From positions 124,001-188,000 of the forward strand of contig NZ_FXTJ01000005.1 in the NCBI RefSeq assembly GCF_900182545.1: DNA of 64,000 nt, written 5' to 3'. Position 1 is the stretch's first letter, and each line of letters starts with the position of its first letter. The notes under the pieces were generated by a model that ran no database searches, had not been told where the DNA came from, and worked only from the letters and a program-made list of their open reading frames with translations. Of this stretch, positions 51,781-61,112 are shown piece after piece. Source of the DNA: Geodermatophilus aquaeductus (GTDB lineage Bacteria > Actinomycetota > Actinomycetes > Mycobacteriales > Geodermatophilaceae). Both the position numbers and the translations under genes were made by a program.

Positions 51781-53169
51781 ATGAGGCATGGTCTGCGCCG
51801 CGTGACAGTCGCGGCAGCGGTGGGCAGTGTGCTGCTCACCGGGTGCTCGAGCACCGTCGTCGGCGCCGCGTCGCGCGGGCCGAGCGTGCCGGTCGACGTC
51901 ACCGCCGACGCGTTCCCGATCACCGGTGCCGCGGACACCGAGACCGACCGGCTGGCGCGCAACGCCCTGGCCGACCTCGACACGTTCTGGAGCCAGGCCT
52001 ACCCGGAGTACTTCGGCGAGCCGTACGAGCCGATCAGCGGCGGCTACTTCTCCGTCGACTCCACGAACATCGACGAGTCCGCCTACCCGGAGACCGGCAT
52101 CGGCTGCGCGCGGGCGCCGGAGGACCCCGAGGGCGTGGCGAACAACGCGCACTACGACCCCAACTGCGACGTCGTCGCCTACGACCGGGCGCTGCTCGAG
52201 CAGCTCAGCGCGGAGAACGGGCCCTACCTCGGCCCGGCGGTCATGGCGCACGAGATCGGCCACGCGATGCAGGGCCGGTTCGGCTTCGCCGACTCGACGA
52301 TCGTCGTGGAGACCCAGGCCGACTGCCTGGCCGGCGCCTTCACCCGCTGGGTCGTCGGCGGCAACGCCGAGCACATCGCCCTGCGCGTCTCCGAGCTCGA
52401 CCAGGTGGTCCTCGGCTTCATCGGCCTGCGCGACCCCGTGGGTCTCGCGCCCGACGACGACCGCGCCCACGGGTCGGGCTTCGACCGGCTGTCGGGCTTC
52501 TACGCCGGGTTCGAGGGCGGCGTGGGCACCTGCCGCGACGACTTCACCGAGCAGCGGCTGTTCACCGCCACCGAGTTCACCACCCAGGCCGACTTCGACA
52601 ACGAGGGCAACGCCCCCTACGAGGACATCTCCGGCCTGGTGGCGGCGACGCTGCCGCTGTTCTACGACCAGGTCTTCCCGGGTCTGAGCGCGGACTTCAC
52701 CGAGCCGACCATCGAGGTCTTCGACGGCACCGCCCCCGACTGCGGCGACATGGGCGCCGAGGACCGCGACCTCGGCTACTGCGAGGCCGACGGCACCGTC
52801 TACGTCGACGAGGCCGACCTGCTCGGCCCGGCCTACGAGGGCATCGGCGACTTCGCCGTCGCCACCGCGGTCTCCCTCGCCTACGCCCAGGCGGCGCGGG
52901 CCCAGCTCGGCCTGTCCATCGACGACGCCGCCGCCGCCAGCTCCGCGGTGTGCCTGACCGGCTGGTACGCGGGCCGGTTCTGGACCGGCGACTTCACCGA
53001 CGTCGGCCAGCTCTCCCCCGGTGACGTCGACGAGGCGGCGGTCTTCCTGCTGACCTACGGCCAGGAGGACGGCGTCTTCCCGAACACCGAGCTGTCCGGC
53101 TTCGAGATGGTCGACGCCTTCCGCGACGGCTTCCTCAACGGCGGCGCCGGCTGCGAGATCGGCCTGTAG
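51781..53169 (+). CDS. Neutral zinc metallopeptidase lipoprotein, copy 1
   Basis: 462 residues. The lipoprotein signal ends VLLTGCSST. The zinc site is HEIGH in AVMAHEIGHAMQGRFG, with the third ligand Glu in VVETQADCLAGAF, the pattern of the YpfJ/PF04228 neutral zinc metallopeptidases. Paired cysteines (GIGCARAPE, DPNCDVV; PDCGDMG, GYCEADG) suggest disulfides, as expected outside the membrane. AAGGAA about 14 bases before the ATG is the ribosome binding site. Substrate unknown. It is a paralogue of the next gene with the same layout. Confidence 0.88.
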   Translation: MRHGLRRVTVAAAVGSVLLTGCSSTVVGAASRGPSVPVDVTADAFPITGAADTETDRLARNALADLDTFWSQAYPEYFGEPYEPISGGYFSVDSTNIDESAYPETGIGCARAPEDPEGVANNAHYDPNCDVVAYDRALLEQLSAENGPYLGPAVMAHEIGHAMQGRFGFADSTIVVETQADCLAGAFTRWVVGGNAEHIALRVSELDQVVLGFIGLRDPVGLAPDDDRAHGSGFDRLSGFYAGFEGGVGTCRDDFTEQRLFTATEFTTQADFDNEGNAPYEDISGLVAATLPLFYDQVFPGLSADFTEPTIEVFDGTAPDCGDMGAEDRDLGYCEADGTVYVDEADLLGPAYEGIGDFAVATAVSLAYAQAARAQLGLSIDDAAAASSAVCLTGWYAGRFWTGDFTDVGQLSPGDVDEAAVFLLTYGQEDGVFPNTELSGFEMVDAFRDGFLNGGAGCEIGL

Positions 53170-53178
53170 TCCCGGGCT

Positions 53179-53205
53179 GCGCCCGCCCCGGCGTGGGGCG
53201 GGCGC
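53179..53205 (+). terminator. Hairpin between the two peptidase genes
   Basis: Perfect 11-base arms (53179-53189 and 53195-53205) with a 5-base loop begin 9 bases after the first peptidase stop. It suggests the two paralogues are transcribed separately. Confidence 0.7.
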
Positions 53206-53247
53206 CGTCGGCGTTCACGCAGGCCGGTCCCGGGTACGGGGCCTGCG

Positions 53248-54645
53248 ATGGACACCCTCCCGCGCTCGCGGGGCGCGCTGACCGCGCTCCTGGCACTCGG
53301 CGTCCTGCTGACGTCGGCGTGCTCCTACGTCGTGATCGGCCAGCCCAGCTCCCGGGGCGCGCCGTCGGCGTCGGTCGACGACGGGACGGTGACCGTCGTC
53401 GGCGCCACCGACGGGCCCATCGACACCCTCGCGCGCAACGCGCTGGCCGACCTGGAGACCTTCTGGTCGGACACCTTCCCCGACGTCTTCGGGCAGACCT
53501 TCCCGCCGCTGACCGGCGGGTTCTTCAGCGTCGACCCCGACGACGTCGACCCGTCGCTCTACCCCGACGGCATCGGCTGCGGCACCGATCCGCGGGACCT
53601 GGAGAACAACGCCTTCTACTGCTCGCAGGGTGGCGTGCCGAACTCCGACTCGATCAGCTACGACCGCGCCTTCCTCGGCGAGCTGGCCTCCCGGTACGGC
53701 GAGGTGCTGCCGCAGCTGGTGATGGCCCACGAGTTCGGCCACGCCGTGCAGGCGCGCGTGGGCTACCCGGAGACCTCGATCGCCACCGAGACCCAGGCCG
53801 ACTGCCTGGCCGGCGCGTGGACGGCGTGGGTGGCCGACGGCAACGCCGAGTTCTCCTCCGTCGACACCGGTGACCTCGACCAGCTGCTGGCCGGCTACTT
53901 CCTGCTGCGCGACCCGGTGGGCACCGGCACCGGCGAGCAGCAGGCGCACGGCTCGTACTTCGACCGCGTCTCGGGCTTCCAGGAGGGCTTCGACGACGGC
54001 GCCGGGGCCTGTCGCGACAACTACGGTCCCGACCGGGTCTTCACCCAGGGCGAGTTCACGTCCGACGCCGACTTCGAGAGCGGCGGCAACGCCCCGTTCC
54101 CCGACACCGAGAGCATCATCGCCAACTCGCTGCCGGAGTTCTGGACCCGCGCCTTCGAGCAGGTGCTCGGCGGCAGCTTCACCGCGCCGCAGCTGGAGAG
54201 CACCGGCAGCCCGCCCGACTGCGCCCCCTCCGACGTCGCGCTCGTCTACTGCCCCGACGGCGGGGACGGCGGCGACCCGCTGGTCGCCTATGACGGGGAC
54301 TTCGCGCGGCAGGCGTACGAGATCGGCGACTACGCCGTCGTCACCGGGGTGGCGATCCCGTACGCGCTGTCGGCCCGCGACCAGCTCGACCTGTCCACCG
54401 ACGACACGGCCGCGCTGCAGTCGGCGGTGTGCCTGACCGGCTGGTACTCCGCGCAGGTCTACAACGGCCAGCTCGAGTCGGTCACCATCTCTCCGGGTGA
54501 CATCGACGAGAGCGTGCAGTTCCTGCTCGAGTACGGCAACGACCCCGACGTGCTGGCCGACACCGAGCTCACCGGCTTCCGCCTGGTGGACCTGTTCCGC
54601 GCCGGCTTCCTCAACGGCGCGGCCAGCTGCGACGTCGGGGTCTGA
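53248..54645 (+). CDS. Neutral zinc metallopeptidase lipoprotein, copy 2
   Basis: 465 residues, same family and domain order as the preceding gene. The lipobox is LLTSACSYV. The zinc motif is LVMAHEFGHAVQARVG with Glu in IATETQADCLAGAW. C-terminal AVCLTGWYSAQVYNG, LSPGDIDESV-like and LFRAGFLNGAASCDVG segments align with copy 1, showing a tandem duplication with substantial divergence. Cysteine pairs are largely kept. TACGGG ends 8 bases before the ATG, a weak leaderless candidate; I see no ribosome binding site. Its stop faces the thioredoxin gene stop 3 bases away. Confidence 0.87.
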   Translation: MDTLPRSRGALTALLALGVLLTSACSYVVIGQPSSRGAPSASVDDGTVTVVGATDGPIDTLARNALADLETFWSDTFPDVFGQTFPPLTGGFFSVDPDDVDPSLYPDGIGCGTDPRDLENNAFYCSQGGVPNSDSISYDRAFLGELASRYGEVLPQLVMAHEFGHAVQARVGYPETSIATETQADCLAGAWTAWVADGNAEFSSVDTGDLDQLLAGYFLLRDPVGTGTGEQQAHGSYFDRVSGFQEGFDDGAGACRDNYGPDRVFTQGEFTSDADFESGGNAPFPDTESIIANSLPEFWTRAFEQVLGGSFTAPQLESTGSPPDCAPSDVALVYCPDGGDGGDPLVAYDGDFARQAYEIGDYAVVTGVAIPYALSARDQLDLSTDDTAALQSAVCLTGWYSAQVYNGQLESVTISPGDIDESVQFLLEYGNDPDVLADTELTGFRLVDLFRAGFLNGAASCDVGV

Positions 54646-54648
54646 GCC

Positions 54649-55617
54649 TCAGTACAGCGCGAGCATCAGCTGGCGGCGGGCGGCGACGACGCGGGGGTCG
54701 GCGTCGCCGACCACGCCGAAGAGCTCGACGAGGTGCTTGCGGGCCTGCTCGCGGTCCTCGCCGGCGGTGCGGCGCACGACGTCGACCAGGCGGGTGAAGG
54801 CGCCCTCGACGTCGCCGGTGCCGAGCAGGAAGTCCGCGGCGCGGGTCTGGGCGGCGACGTCGTCGGGGGCGGCGTCGGCGCGGGCCAGCGCGTCGGGGCC
54901 GGCGGCGTCGGCGCGGCGGAACAGCTGCACCTGGCGCAGCGCGAGCCCGGCGACCGGGTGCTCGGGCTCGGTCTCGAGGATCGAGGCGTAGGCGGCCTCG
55001 GCGGCCTCCAGGTCACCGCGCTCGAGCGCGGCCTCGGCGGCGTCCAGGCGGGGGTCCTCGAGGCCCTCGTCCTCGCCCTCCTCCGCCCCGGGGACGGCAC
55101 CGCCGGTGGTGGCGCGCACCAGCTCGGTGACGAACTGGCGGGCCTGCTCCTCGGGGATGGCGCCGGTGAACTCGGCGACCAGCTGGCCCTGCCAGACGGC
55201 CTTGACCGCCGGGATGCCCTGAACGCGCAGCCCCTGGGCCAGCGCCGGGTTGGCGTCGACGTCGACCTTGGCCAGCACCCACGAGCCGCCGCCCTCCGCG
55301 GCCAGCCGCTCGAGGACCGGGGACAGCTGCTTGCACGGGCCGCACCACTCGGCCCACAGGTCGAGGACGACCGGCACCTGGAACGAGCGGTCGAGGACCT
55401 CGGTCTGGAAGGTGGCCTCGGTGACGTCGACGACGGCCGAGCCGGGCGCGCCCGCGGGGGCCGCGGCGCTCGGCGGCGGAGCGGCCTGGGCCCGCGCGGC
55501 GGCCTCGGAGCGCGCCTTGACGGCGGCGAGGTCGACCGCGCCGGCCAGGGAGGCGGCCAGCTGTGCCTGCTGGGCCTGCGCGCGCGGGTCGGGGCGTCCG
55601 GGACGGGTGGGCTGCAT
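54649..55617 (-). CDS. Thioredoxin-TPR protein (CnoX/YbbN-like)
   Basis: 322 residues from the ATG at 55617. A low-complexity N-terminus (about 1-60, Ala/Gln-rich) precedes a thioredoxin domain with the redox motif WAEWCGPCKQLSPVLERLA. A C-terminal region of TPR-like helices follows (LDAAEAALERGDLEAAEAAY, HPVAGLALRQVQLF, ADFLLGTGDVEGAFTRLV). CnoX proteins protect clients from oxidation and hand them to GroEL. E. coli CnoX lacks one cysteine, whereas this copy has both and may be redox-active. Matches M. tuberculosis Rv1324 near glgB. Follows the marR gene after 34 bases, probably co-transcribed. Confidence 0.88.
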   Translation of the reverse strand: MQPTRPGRPDPRAQAQQAQLAASLAGAVDLAAVKARSEAAARAQAAPPPSAAAPAGAPGSAVVDVTEATFQTEVLDRSFQVPVVLDLWAEWCGPCKQLSPVLERLAAEGGGSWVLAKVDVDANPALAQGLRVQGIPAVKAVWQGQLVAEFTGAIPEEQARQFVTELVRATTGGAVPGAEEGEDEGLEDPRLDAAEAALERGDLEAAEAAYASILETEPEHPVAGLALRQVQLFRRADAAGPDALARADAAPDDVAAQTRAADFLLGTGDVEGAFTRLVDVVRRTAGEDREQARKHLVELFGVVGDADPRVVAARRQLMLALY

Positions 55618-55651
55618 GCCCCCATGATCCCACCGGCCGGCGGGTGCGGTG

Positions 55652-56185
55652 TCAGCCCTCGGCGGACGGGGCGGGATCGACATCGGCGACGTCGCCGGCG
55701 CCGATGCGGACGCGCTTGAGGAGGTCGAACAGGGTCGCCCGCTCGGCCTCCGGCAGGTCGCCGAGACCGAAGTCCAGCGCCATGAGCTGGTCGGTGGCGA
55801 CGTCGACCACCGCCCGCCCGCGGTCGGTGATGCCGGCCAGCACGCCGCGGCCGTCGGCGGGGTTGGGCCGGCGGTCGACGAACCCGGCGGCCACCAGCCG
55901 GTCGATGGCGTTGGTGACGCTGGTCGGGTGCACCATCAGGCGGCTGCCGATGACCTTGAGCGGCAGCTGGCCGGTGCGGCTGAAGGTCAGCAGGACGAGG
56001 ACCTCGTAGCGGGCGAAGGTCAGCCCGTGCGGGCGCAGCACCTCGTCGAAGCGGGCGAGCAGGATCTGCTGGACCCGGAACACCGACGTCGCCGCGCGCA
56101 TCGCCGACGCCGGCCCGAAGCGGTGCTCCCAGGTCTCACCCGCGCGCTCGATCGGGTCGAACGGCAGCCCCAGCGCCCGGACCAT
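55652..56185 (-). CDS. MarR-family transcriptional regulator
   Basis: 177 residues. Winged helix-turn-helix: HGLTFARYEVLVLLTFSRTG, LPLKVIGSRLMVHPTSVTNA, IDRLVAAGFVDRRPNPADGR with the wing, and LAGITDRGRAVV. Members respond to phenolics, oxidants or lipids and often repress a neighbouring gene; here the downstream thioredoxin gene is the obvious candidate. ATG start with TAGCGT 7 bases upstream. The flanking region contains the first of the 61-base repeats. Confidence 0.9.
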   Translation of the reverse strand: MVRALGLPFDPIERAGETWEHRFGPASAMRAATSVFRVQQILLARFDEVLRPHGLTFARYEVLVLLTFSRTGQLPLKVIGSRLMVHPTSVTNAIDRLVAAGFVDRRPNPADGRGVLAGITDRGRAVVDVATDQLMALDFGLGDLPEAERATLFDLLKRVRIGAGDVADVDPAPSAEG

Positions 56186-56192
56186 GCGCCCG

Positions 56193-56198
56193 ACGCTA
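56193..56198 (-). promoter_or_regulatory. -10 element TAGCGT of the marR-thioredoxin unit
   Basis: The hexamer, identical to the glgE one, ends 7 bases before the marR ATG. Confidence 0.45.
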
Positions 56199-56227
56199 CC
56201 TCCCGCGTGTCCCACATCCCCTCCACT

Positions 56228-56288
56228 CACCGAGATACGGCTCGTCGCGGCCATCGAGCGTCCATGACCACCAGGAGCCGCATCTCGG
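56228..56288. repeat. 61-base repeat, upstream copy
   Basis: Begins CACCGAGAT and ends ATCTCGG, so each unit has short inverted ends. It matches the downstream copy at 57218-57278 in 42 of 61 positions with no gap (my count). The two copies bracket the DUF559 gene. Confidence 0.65.
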
Positions 56289-56346
56289 TCCGCGGCTGTG
56301 GACAACCGGAGCGGTTGCCGAGCCGGTCGCGGCACCATCCCCACCC

Positions 56347-57234
56347 GTGTCCCGCCCACCCACGCGCCCGCCTGAGCTGAACGGCAAGGTGTTCCGCGGG
56401 TCGCTCGTCGTGAGGGCGGGGCTCCTGACACCGGCGCAGCTGCGGACCTCCGCCTGGCGGCGACTGTTCCCTGACGTCTACGCCTGCACCACGGCCGACG
56501 TCGACCACGGCCTACGTGCGCACGCGGCGGCGCGCCTCCTCCTGCCCGGTGCGGTGGTCAGCGGTCGCAGCGCCGCGGTCCTCCGGGGCGTCGACCTCGC
56601 CGACCGCGACGACGTCGTCACCCTCACCGTCCCCGTCTCCTGCCGCGCGGGCGCGGTCGCCGGCGTCTCGCTCACCCGCAGGGCCCTCGCGGCGGACCAG
56701 ACCACCGTCCGCCACGGGACGCGGGTGACCACGCCGGTGCGCACGGCGCTGGACCTCGCTCGCCGCCGTCCGGTCGAGGACGCGGTGGCCGACCTCGACC
56801 GGTTCGTGCGGTCAGGCAGGGTCGACCTCGCGGCCGTCCGCGCTGCGGCCGCCGGACTGACCGGACGGGACTGCCGCCAGGTCCGGCAGGTGGCCGCGGT
56901 CGCCGACGGGTTGGCCGAGTCGCCGCAGGAGACCCGCCTGCGCCTGCTGCTCGTCCGCTCGGGACTCCCCGCTCCTGTGGCGCAGCACGTGGTGCGCGAC
57001 GGCGGCCGGTTCGTCGCGCGGGTCGACCTGGCGTGGCCCGAGCACCGCATCGCGATCGAGTACGACGGCGCGTGGCACGGCGACCCCGCACAGTTCCGTG
57101 CCGACCGCCGGCGCCTCAACCGGCTCACCGCGGCCGGATGGCGTGTCGTCTTCGTCACCGCCACCGACCTGCACCGGCCCGACGCCCTCGTCGCGCGCCT
57201 GCGACGGCTCCTCGACGCACCGAGATCCGCCTGA
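56347..57234 (+). CDS. DUF559 endonuclease-fold protein with AbiEi-like N-terminus
   Basis: 295 residues, GTG start. The N-terminal half resembles the winged-helix/AbiEi type: GLLTPAQLRTSAWRRLFPDV, VVSGRSAAVLRGVDL, RHGTRVTTPVRTALDLARR. The C-terminal part is a Vsr/restriction-like DUF559 domain with candidate active-site residues Glu in SPQETRLRLLL, Asp in ARVDLAWPEHRIAIEYDGAWHG and Glu-Tyr-Asp after it, then FVTATDLHRPDALVARLRR. Such proteins are common and often multicopy in actinomycetes; their role (nucleic-acid cleavage, defence or toxin-antitoxin regulation) is unproven. No partner gene is adjacent. The last five codons lie inside the downstream 61-base repeat. Confidence 0.78.
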   Translation: MSRPPTRPPELNGKVFRGSLVVRAGLLTPAQLRTSAWRRLFPDVYACTTADVDHGLRAHAAARLLLPGAVVSGRSAAVLRGVDLADRDDVVTLTVPVSCRAGAVAGVSLTRRALAADQTTVRHGTRVTTPVRTALDLARRRPVEDAVADLDRFVRSGRVDLAAVRAAAAGLTGRDCRQVRQVAAVADGLAESPQETRLRLLLVRSGLPAPVAQHVVRDGGRFVARVDLAWPEHRIAIEYDGAWHGDPAQFRADRRRLNRLTAAGWRVVFVTATDLHRPDALVARLRRLLDAPRSA

Positions 57235-57278
57235 ATGCGGCCATGCGCCCTGAGTGACCGCGACCAGACGCATCTCGG
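57218..57278. repeat. 61-base repeat, downstream copy
   Basis: Same length and same end motifs as 56228-56288. It includes the last five codons and stop of the DUF559 gene, and its right end forms half of the palindrome at 57269-57290. Confidence 0.65.
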
Positions 57279-57290
57279 CGCCGAGATGCG
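57269..57290. repeat. 22-base perfect palindrome
   Basis: The sequence reads identically on both strands and is centred on GGCGCC. It sits 34 bases after the DUF559 stop and 11 bases after the convergent oxidoreductase stop. It may terminate transcription or be the recognition site for a DNA-binding protein. Confidence 0.7.
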
Positions 57291-57301
57291 ACGCGGCAGC
57301 T

Positions 57302-58768
57302 TCAGGCGGCGGGGCGGAGGCGGGGCACCTCGCGGACGCCGAACACCTCGCGCAGCGCCACGCGGGCGGCGTTGTCCCCGCAGGCGCCGTGCACAGCGGG
57401 CCCGGGCGGGGTGGCCGACGAGGCCATGTAGACGCCCGGCACCGGCGTCTTGTACGTGTTCCAGCGGGGCACCGGGCGGAAGAGCATCTGCCGCAGGGTC
57501 GCCTGGCCGTTGGAGATGTCGCCGCCGATGTAGGCGGGGTTCCACGCCTCCATCTGGACGGCGTTCTTCGTGGCCCGGTCGACGACGGTGTCCTTGAAGC
57601 CCGGCGCGAAGCGCTCTATCTGGTCCTCGATGGCCGCGGTCATGTCGACGTCGGAGCCGTGCGGCACGTGCACGTAGGCCCAGAAGACGTGGCCGCCGTC
57701 GGGCGCGCGGGTCGGGTCGGGCACGGTCGGCTGGACGGCGAGCACGTACGGCCGGTCGGTGATCTCGTTCCGGTTGGGCGCCCGCTCCCCCGCGAGGGTC
57801 TCCTCCAGCGTCCCGGCGATGTGCAGCGTCCCGGCGCGGCGGACCTCGGGGTTGGTCCACGGCACCGGCTCGGACAGGATCCAGTCGACCTTGAACACGC
57901 CGGCACCGTGCTTGTACCGCCGCACCCATCGGCGGTAGCCCTCGTTCAGCCGGTCGCCGGCCATCGTCACGAACGCCTCGGGCGCGGTGTCGAGCAGCAC
58001 CGCCGGCACGCCGTCGAACTCGCGCAGGTCGGTGATGTGGTGCCCGGTGACCACCTCGCCGCCCTGCTGCTCGAGCGCGGTCACCATCGCGTCGGCGAGG
58101 TTCTGCGACCCGCCCTCGACGAGCGGCCAGCCGACGTGGTGGCCCAGCATCGTCAGCAGCATCCCGAGCGCGGAGGTGAGCGGCTGGCTGAGGTCGAGCA
58201 TGCCGTGCGCGGCGGCCCCGGCCAGCATCGCGCGGGCGCCCTCGGTCTCGAAGAACCGGTTGGCCAGCCACCGCACGTTGGGCAGGCCGTTGAGCCCGAA
58301 CTTCACGACCTCGGCCACGCTGCGCGTCGGCGGCCGGCGCAGCGCCGACATGAGGAAGAAGTCGACGACGTCCTGCCCGTGCTCGACGAGCGGCTCGAAC
58401 AGGCGGCGGTAGGCATCGCCGTCGGGGCCCAGCGCGGCCGCCGTCGCCTCCAGCGACCGGTACTGCACCGCGGCACGCCCGCCGTCGAGCGGGTGCGCGA
58501 AGTTGACCTCCGGCTGCACGAGGCGGACGCCGCGGCTGGGCAGGTCGAACTCGCGGAAGAACGGGGACGCCGCGGCCATCGGCTGCACGATCGAGCAGAC
58601 GTCGTGCCGGTACCCCGGCCGCATCAGCTCCTCGGTGCGCATGCCGCCGCCCGGCTTCCCCGCCGCCTCGACGACCTGCACCCGCAGGCCTGCGGCGGCC
58701 AGCCGGAGGGCGGCGGCCAGGCCGTTGGGTCCCGCTCCGACGACGACGGCGTCCGCCTTGCCGTTCAC
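57302..58768 (-). CDS. FAD-dependent oxidoreductase, phytoene desaturase-like
   Basis: 488 residues. N-terminal FAD fold DAVVVGAGPNGLAAALRLAA and VVEAAGKPGGGMRTEEL, and C-terminal VYMASSATPPGPAVHGACGD. The family includes carotenoid desaturases/isomerases and the human PYROXD2-type enzymes. No carotenoid synthesis gene is near, so a role in carotenoid formation is uncertain. The GTG start has no clear ribosome binding site. It precedes nothing on its strand before the repeats, and lies 41 bases after the meaB stop, possibly in the same transcript. Confidence 0.85.
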   Translation of the reverse strand: MNGKADAVVVGAGPNGLAAALRLAAAGLRVQVVEAAGKPGGGMRTEELMRPGYRHDVCSIVQPMAAASPFFREFDLPSRGVRLVQPEVNFAHPLDGGRAAVQYRSLEATAAALGPDGDAYRRLFEPLVEHGQDVVDFFLMSALRRPPTRSVAEVVKFGLNGLPNVRWLANRFFETEGARAMLAGAAAHGMLDLSQPLTSALGMLLTMLGHHVGWPLVEGGSQNLADAMVTALEQQGGEVVTGHHITDLREFDGVPAVLLDTAPEAFVTMAGDRLNEGYRRWVRRYKHGAGVFKVDWILSEPVPWTNPEVRRAGTLHIAGTLEETLAGERAPNRNEITDRPYVLAVQPTVPDPTRAPDGGHVFWAYVHVPHGSDVDMTAAIEDQIERFAPGFKDTVVDRATKNAVQMEAWNPAYIGGDISNGQATLRQMLFRPVPRWNTYKTPVPGVYMASSATPPGPAVHGACGDNAARVALREVFGVREVPRLRPAA

Positions 58769-58809
58769 TGCGATAGCCCGTTCACCCGGGCCAGTCTGCC
58801 CGGGGAAGA

Positions 58810-59841
58810 TCAGAGCTGCGCGAGGAGCCGGTCCGCCGCGCGGTAGGGATCGGTCTCCCCCGCCACCACCTCGCCGGCCAGTGCGGCGAGCGCCGCCGAG
58901 CCGCGCACCTCGCCCATGCGCGCCCGCAGTCCGGCCAGCGCGATGGCCTCGATCTCGCGGGCGGCCCGCTCGGCGCGGCGGCGGGCGCCCTCGCCGGTCT
59001 CGGCGAGCCACCGGCGGTGCTCCTCGATCCGCTCGAGCACGCGGTCGATGCCCTCGTCGCGGGAGGCCACCGTCCGGCAGATCGGCGGCCGCCACGCGCC
59101 CGGCCCGGCGTGCCGCCCGCCCAGGGACTGCATGTACCGCAGGTCGCGCACGGTGGAGTCGGCGCCGTCGCGGTCGGCCTTGTTGACGACGAAGACGTCG
59201 GCGACCTCGAGGATGCCGGCCTTCGCCGCCTGGATGCCGTCGCCCATCCCCGGCGCCACGAGCACCAGCGTCGTGTCGGCCAGCGAGGCGATCTCCAGCT
59301 CCGACTGCCCGACGCCGACGGTCTCCACCAGCACGACGTCGCAGCCGGCGGCGTCGAGGACGCGCAGCGCCTGCGGGGTCGCCCACGCCAGCCCGCCGAG
59401 GTGCCCGCGGGAGGCCATGGAGCGGATGTAGACCCCGGGGTCGCCGGCGTGGTCCTGCATCCGCACCCGGTCGCCGAGCAGCGCCCCGCCGGAGAACGGC
59501 GAGGACGGGTCGACGGCGAGCACCCCGACGCGCTTGCCGGCGGCCCGCAGCGCCCGCACCAGCGCCGTCGTCGTCGTGGACTTGCCGACGCCCGGCGAGC
59601 CGGTCAGGCCGAGCACCTGGGCGTGGCCGGTGTGCGGGGCCAGCGCCGCGGCCACCTCGCGCAGCACGGGGCTGGCGTCCTCGACCAGCGAGACCAGCCG
59701 CGCCACCGCGCGGGCCTCGCCGTCGCGGGCGCGGGCGACCAGGTCGGGGACGTCGACAGCGCGCCGGGCGCGGCGGGAGAGTCGTTGCCCGCGAGGGGCG
59801 ACGGGGCCGGACGTCTGGACGGCCAGGCCGTCGGAGGTCAC
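58810..59841 (-). CDS. meaB: Methylmalonyl-CoA mutase-associated GTPase
   Basis: 343 residues. G3E-type GTPase that protects and reloads the B12-dependent mutase. P-loop [15 protein letters not shown], switch region [34 protein letters not shown] Walker B and NKAD specificity motif in [15 protein letters not shown] start overlaps the thiolase stop by 4 bases. No mutase gene is in the window. In Streptomyces the same thiolase-meaB-epimerase neighbourhood lies beside scy/filP (SCO5396-SCO5400, as I recall). Confidence 0.94.
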   Translation of the reverse strand: MTSDGLAVQTSGPVAPRGQRLSRRARRAVDVPDLVARARDGEARAVARLVSLVEDASPVLREVAAALAPHTGHAQVLGLTGSPGVGKSTTTTALVRALRAAGKRVGVLAVDPSSPFSGGALLGDRVRMQDHAGDPGVYIRSMASRGHLGGLAWATPQALRVLDAAGCDVVLVETVGVGQSELEIASLADTTLVLVAPGMGDGIQAAKAGILEVADVFVVNKADRDGADSTVRDLRYMQSLGGRHAGPGAWRPPICRTVASRDEGIDRVLERIEEHRRWLAETGEGARRRAERAAREIEAIALAGLRARMGEVRGSAALAALAGEVVAGETDPYRAADRLLAQL

Positions 59842-61028
59842 GCGGAGGCGGGCACGTGCAGGATCAGCGCGTCACCCTGGCCGCCACCGCCGCACAGCGC
59901 GGCGGCACCGACGCCGCCGCCGCGGCGGCGCAGCTCCAGCGCCAGGTCGAGCACGATGCGGGCACCGCTCATGCCGACCGGGTGGCCCAGCGCGATGGCC
60001 CCGCCGTTGGGGTTGACCTTCTCCGGGTCGATGCCGAGCTCGCGGGTGGAGACGATGCCGACGGCGGCGAAGGCCTCGTTGAGCTCGACGAGGTCGAGGT
60101 CCTTCGGGTCGATGCCCTCGCGGGCGCAGGCCTTCTGGATCGCCCGCGACGGCTGGCTCTGCAGCGTGGCGTCGGGCCCGGCGACGACGCCGTGCGCGCC
60201 GATCTCGGCGATCGGCGTCAGCCCCAGCTCGGCGGCCTTCTCCGCGGACATGACGACGACCGCGCAGGCGCCGTCGGAGATCTGCGAGGCGGTGCCGGCG
60301 GTGATGGTGCCGTCCTTGGCGAAGGCCGGCCGGAGCTTGGCGAGGGTCTCCACCGTCGTGTCGGCGCGGATGCCCTCGTCCTCGCGGAACTCGATGGGGT
60401 CGCCCTTGCGCTGCGGGATGAGGACGGGGGTGATCTCCTCGTCGAAGACCCCGTTCTTGGCCGCGCGCGCCGCCTTCTGGTGGCTCTCGGCGGCGAAGGC
60501 GTCCTGCTCCTCGCGGGTCAGCTGGTACTTCGCGTTCGCCTGCTCGGTGAGGACGCCCATGGCGACCTGGTCGAAGGTGTCGCTCAGCCCGTCGTGGGCC
60601 ATCGAGTCGACCAGCGTGGCGTCGCCGTACTTCGTGCCGGTGCGCGAGCTCGGCAGCAGGTGCGGCGCCTGGGTCATGGACTCCATGCCCCCGGCGACGA
60701 CGACGTCGAACTCGCCGGCGCGGATGAGCTGGTCGGCCAGCGCGATGGCGTCGAGGCCGGACAGGCAGACCTTGTTGAGGGTGAAGGACGGCACGGTCAT
60801 CGGGATGCCGCCGGCGACCGCGGCCGGGCGGGCGGGGTTCTGCCCGGCGCCGGCCTGGATGACCTGGCCCATGATCACGTAGTCGACCTGGTCGCCGGTG
60901 ATGCCCGCGCGCTCCAGCGCCGCCTTGATCGCGACGCCACCGAGGTCGGCGGCGGAGAAGTCCTTGAGCGAGCCGAGGAGCCGGCCCATGGGGGTCCGGG
61001 CGCCGCCGACGATGACCGAGCGGGACAT
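59838..61028 (-). CDS. Acetyl-CoA acetyltransferase (thiolase)
   Basis: 396 residues. It condenses two acetyl-CoA to acetoacetyl-CoA or cleaves 3-ketoacyl-CoA. Catalytic Cys in [15 protein letters not shown] (about 91), His in [14 protein letters not shown], second Cys in [14 protein letters not shown], and NEAFAAV. ATG start with GGAGG four bases upstream. First gene of the unit with meaB. With the epimerase and ccrA nearby it fits entry of acetyl-CoA into the ethylmalonyl-CoA pathway, but a beta-oxidation role is also possible. Confidence 0.94.
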   Translation of the reverse strand: MSRSVIVGGARTPMGRLLGSLKDFSAADLGGVAIKAALERAGITGDQVDYVIMGQVIQAGAGQNPARPAAVAGGIPMTVPSFTLNKVCLSGLDAIALADQLIRAGEFDVVVAGGMESMTQAPHLLPSSRTGTKYGDATLVDSMAHDGLSDTFDQVAMGVLTEQANAKYQLTREEQDAFAAESHQKAARAAKNGVFDEEITPVLIPQRKGDPIEFREDEGIRADTTVETLAKLRPAFAKDGTITAGTASQISDGACAVVVMSAEKAAELGLTPIAEIGAHGVVAGPDATLQSQPSRAIQKACAREGIDPKDLDLVELNEAFAAVGIVSTRELGIDPEKVNPNGGAIALGHPVGMSGARIVLDLALELRRRGGGVGAAALCGGGGQGDALILHVPASA

Positions 61029-61112
61029 GCTGCCTCCAGGAGCGCGTCGCCGACGCTGGCGACCACGGGTCGGGCCGCAGCCGCGAGGGCCACGGCTGTA
61101 GGGCTGCAGGCC

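Noticed and set aside
47071..52470. A 1799-residue open frame antisense to mak, glgB and the first peptidase gene, and similar giant frames elsewhere (for example 1570-5772 plus)
   Set aside because: These are antisense or out-of-frame shadows caused by very high GC content. They have repetitive Arg/Ala/Gly or Val/Asp/His composition, no domains, and sit over genes with clear motifs.
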